8,698 nt of DNA, from NCBI GenBank assembly GCA_036146215.1, contig JAYYJN010000296.1:1-8698 (forward strand), in the 5' to 3' direction. A program made the position numbers and the translations under genes. The stretch's first letter is position 1; each line of letters begins with the position of its first letter. This document shows positions 7,050-8,698 of this stretch, piece by piece. A model generated the notes under the pieces. That model was given only the letters and a program-made list of their open reading frames with translations. It was not told the origin of the DNA and did no database searches. Origin of the DNA: UBA7805 sp036146215. Its GTDB lineage: Bacteria; Planctomycetota; Planctomycetia; Pirellulales; UBA7805.

Positions 7050-7715
7050 TCAGGGCAAGGGCGGAATCTTTCGCATATCCCGAAGGTACTTCAGGACCCT
7101 TTCCGCGCAAGAGTCCGCGGGGGTGTTGCCCGAATCCAGCGTCAACTCTGGATGCAGCGGCGCCTGGTACGGATCGTCGATTCCAGTCATTCCTTGAATC
7201 TCCCCTGCCCTCGCTTTCTTGTAGAGCCCCTTTGGATCGCGCTGTTCACAAATCTCCAGGGGTGTATCCACAAAAACCTCGATAAAATCCCCTTCAATCA
7301 GCTTGGATCGGGCGGCATCGCGATCTTTTTGATAAGGACTCACAAAGGCCGTCAGCACAATCAGTCCGGCCTCGACAAACAAGCCGGCAACTTCACCGAT
7401 ACGACGGATATTTTCCTGCCGATCCTCCTCAGAAAATCCAAGGCCGAATCGCTTCCCAAATTGCTCGCCATATTGTGTTGTCAACTGGGAGGGTGTGGCA
7501 TTTAGCCCATGCCGCACGTTGTCACCATCCAGCAAAAACGTGTGAATACCTGCTCGATGCAATTTATGATCAACCAGGTTTGCAATCGTACTTTTGCCCG
7601 AGCCAGAAAGTCCAGTAAACCAGACTAAACATCCAGAATGCCCATTTCGAGCCTCTCGGTCCTTGCGCGAGACGCTCTGAGCGTGCCAGTGGATCCCTCC
7701 GCTCTCTTCGGTCAT
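7050..7715 (-). CDS. cysC: Adenylylsulfate (APS) kinase
   Basis: This is a 221-residue APS kinase, which phosphorylates adenylylsulfate with ATP to make PAPS, the sulfate donor for sulfotransferases and for one route of sulfate reduction. The P-loop GLSGSGKST is at 35-43 and the substrate motif DGDNVRHGL at 63-71. ENIRRIGEVA (101-110), FVSPYQ (124-129, S126 at the family's phosphoserine position), FVDTPLEICEQRDPKGLYKKARAG (148-171) and FTGID-like MTGID (176-180) complete the fold. Compared with the E. coli enzyme, about 15 extra residues (roughly 73-89) separate DGDNVRHGL from LGFSEEDR. The N-terminal 25 residues, before the domain, are polar. It is free-standing: no ATP sulfurylase (CysN, CysD or Sat) is in the window. 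The ATG at 7715 is preceded by a purine-rich GGGGTGTGAGG, an acceptable ribosome-binding region. The ZIP gene lies upstream on the same strand, 220 bases away, so a shared transcript is doubtful. Confidence 0.95.
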   Translation of the reverse strand: MTEESGGIHWHAQSVSRKDREARNGHSGCLVWFTGLSGSGKSTIANLVDHKLHRAGIHTFLLDGDNVRHGLNATPSQLTTQYGEQFGKRFGLGFSEEDRQENIRRIGEVAGLFVEAGLIVLTAFVSPYQKDRDAARSKLIEGDFIEVFVDTPLEICEQRDPKGLYKKARAGEIQGMTGIDDPYQAPLHPELTLDSGNTPADSCAERVLKYLRDMRKIPPLP

Positions 7716-7846
7716 GCCTCACACCCCTTCAATCCTCGATTCGGTTTATGACACCCCCATGCGAAGCTAAAACTCAAAGTGCCATGCAAACCATGCCCGT
7801 GGTCCCGGATGATACACCCCTATTCCGGTGCCAGCAATCCTGATGC

Positions 7847-7877
7847 GTGTCGCTTTAAATCAAATACATAGCGACAC
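7847..7877. repeat. Perfect 8-base inverted repeat between ZIP and cysC genes
   Basis: GTGTCGCT (7847-7854) is the exact reverse complement of AGCGACAC (7870-7877), with an AT-rich 15-base spacer. It lies 58 bases beyond the stop of the ZIP gene and about 130 bases before the cysC start, on the strand of both. It could be a transcript-end hairpin for the ZIP gene, although no T-run follows on the minus strand, or an operator for cysC. The match is seen directly; the role is not known. Confidence 0.4.
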
Positions 7878-7935
7878 ATATCGATGTTTTCGCACAGCAA
7901 TTCAACCCGTGATCAATCCCGCCCAAAAATAGTCA

Positions 7936-8698
7936 TTACTCGTGACCATCGTGAGGGTGATCGTGGTGCTCATGATCATGTCCATCGTGGGAGTGGTCGT
8001 CGGTATGGTCATTCAATCCCGATTCGGCCGGCGAATCGTGCATATGGGGCGGCTCTAAGTATTTGAGACCATACGCAAGTGAGACGCCAAATAAAAGAAG
8101 CGCAGTCAGTGGCAGCCGATCATGCGAATGAAACTGTAATTCCGGCAGTAGATCACTAAGGGCAATGCAGATAAAAATTCCTGCCGCAAAAGCCAAGCCG
8201 CAGCCGATCGCGACAGACTCGTGCTGTGAGTCACGAACCCCGAGATAAAAAGCAAGTGCTCCCAGGGGACACATCATCGAATAGACCACATTGACCACAG
8301 CTTGCCAGGAAACAGACCACCCTCCTGTTGCCATCAATGCAGTAATCGAGAGTGAATCAAGCGGTTTGTGAAGTAAAATTCCAAGGAATGCGGCAAATCC
8401 CAAAAATATGGTTCCCGTCGCGTGCGATGTATCACCCAGCACTGCGGCCGACAATGCGACTCCGTCGAGCAACGTGTGAAGCGAAAGACCAAAAGCCAAT
8501 CCCAACCAATGATATCTTGTAGCACTCATTGAATGGTGATCATGCGACCTGTTTTCATGCGAGGATTCCGGAGCATGCGAATGCGAATTATCCGCATCGT
8601 CGCCACACTCGGATACCTCGGACTCGTGACTATGAGAGCCAAAAACCCGAATCAACAAAAAAGTTGTGATTAAACCCATCATCAACCACAGCACAGCG
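7936..8698 (-). CDS. ZIP-family metal transporter, C-terminal part (N-terminus outside window)
   Basis: This is a ZIP (zinc/iron permease) transporter missing its N-terminus: the frame stays open to the right edge, so the GTG at 8694 need not be the start. Residues here count from that GTG. A hydrophobic segment (about 1-18) is followed by a histidine-rich loop (21-54, eight His). Two helices then carry metal-site motifs, HTLLDG (73-78) and HKPLDS (109-114), where most ZIP proteins have HNxPEG- and HExxHE-like sequences. Further membrane segments lie at about 132-152, 161-185 and 195-212; DLLPE (181-185) also fits the family. The tail (217-252) has twelve histidines alternating with D and G. 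By family it imports divalent metals, usually zinc, across the inner membrane, and His-rich segments are thought to bind or sense the metal. Specificity cannot be assigned. No neighbouring metal regulator is visible. Confidence 0.88.
   Translation of the reverse strand, partial: AVLWLMMGLITTFLLIRVFGSHSHESEVSECGDDADNSHSHAPESSHENRSHDHHSMSATRYHWLGLAFGLSLHTLLDGVALSAAVLGDTSHATGTIFLGFAAFLGILLHKPLDSLSITALMATGGWSVSWQAVVNVVYSMMCPLGALAFYLGVRDSQHESVAIGCGLAFAAGIFICIALSDLLPELQFHSHDRLPLTALLLFGVSLAYGLKYLEPPHMHDSPAESGLNDHTDDHSHDGHDHEHHDHPHDGHE

Noticed and set aside
6981..7505. Plus-strand open frame of 174 residues
   Set aside because: It is antisense to the clear APS kinase gene and carries no recognisable motif.
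7936..8050. Short repeated DNA words (CATCGTG, CATGATC) resembling a tandem repeat
   Set aside because: They are explained by codons for the histidine- and aspartate-rich tail of the ZIP protein.

Overview
This window reads like bacterial chromosome of moderate GC content, most likely from the Planctomycetota. That placement is an inference from protein style: an APS kinase with an extra segment after the DGDNVRHGL motif, a DUF2752 protein with the CPGCGLTR signature, and a free-standing BON-domain protein. No rRNA or tRNA is present to confirm it. Nine protein-coding genes fill nearly all of the sequence, and two of them run off the window edges. I see no RNA genes, CRISPR array, insertion sequence, phage gene or toxin-antitoxin pair. 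No gap between genes exceeds about 260 bases.

Left part (1-2195): the C-terminal end of a TPR-repeat protein overlaps by 4 bases (ATGA) with a small DUF2752 membrane protein, so the two are probably translationally coupled. A radical SAM enzyme with extra cysteines near its C-terminus faces them on the minus strand, 8 bases away.

Centre (2455-6536): a surface-glycan block. It starts with an unusual single-chain fusion of a WaaE-like family 2 glycosyltransferase and a class I SAM-dependent methyltransferase. A family 4 glycosyltransferase follows on the minus strand. A divergently transcribed family 9 (heptosyltransferase-like, WaaF type) glycosyltransferase comes next. All three act on glycans in related bacteria, and together they look like part of a lipopolysaccharide-core or similar outer-membrane glycan pathway. 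They are split over both strands, so they are not one operon.

Right part (6585-8698): three minus-strand genes encode a small BON-domain protein, an adenylylsulfate (APS) kinase, and a ZIP-family metal transporter with very histidine-rich segments, truncated by the window edge. The APS kinase makes PAPS, the sulfate donor for sulfotransferases. A link to sulfation of the surface glycan is possible but is not shown here.

For three genes the longest open frame overshoots the probable start. I moved the starts to the methionine just before the conserved domain: 2455 for the fusion, 5295 for the family 4 enzyme and 5442 for the family 9 enzyme. The most interesting items are the glycosyltransferase-methyltransferase fusion, the unassigned radical SAM enzyme, the APS kinase insertion and the variant metal-site motifs of the ZIP protein. 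I found no convincing evidence of a wholly new multi-gene system.
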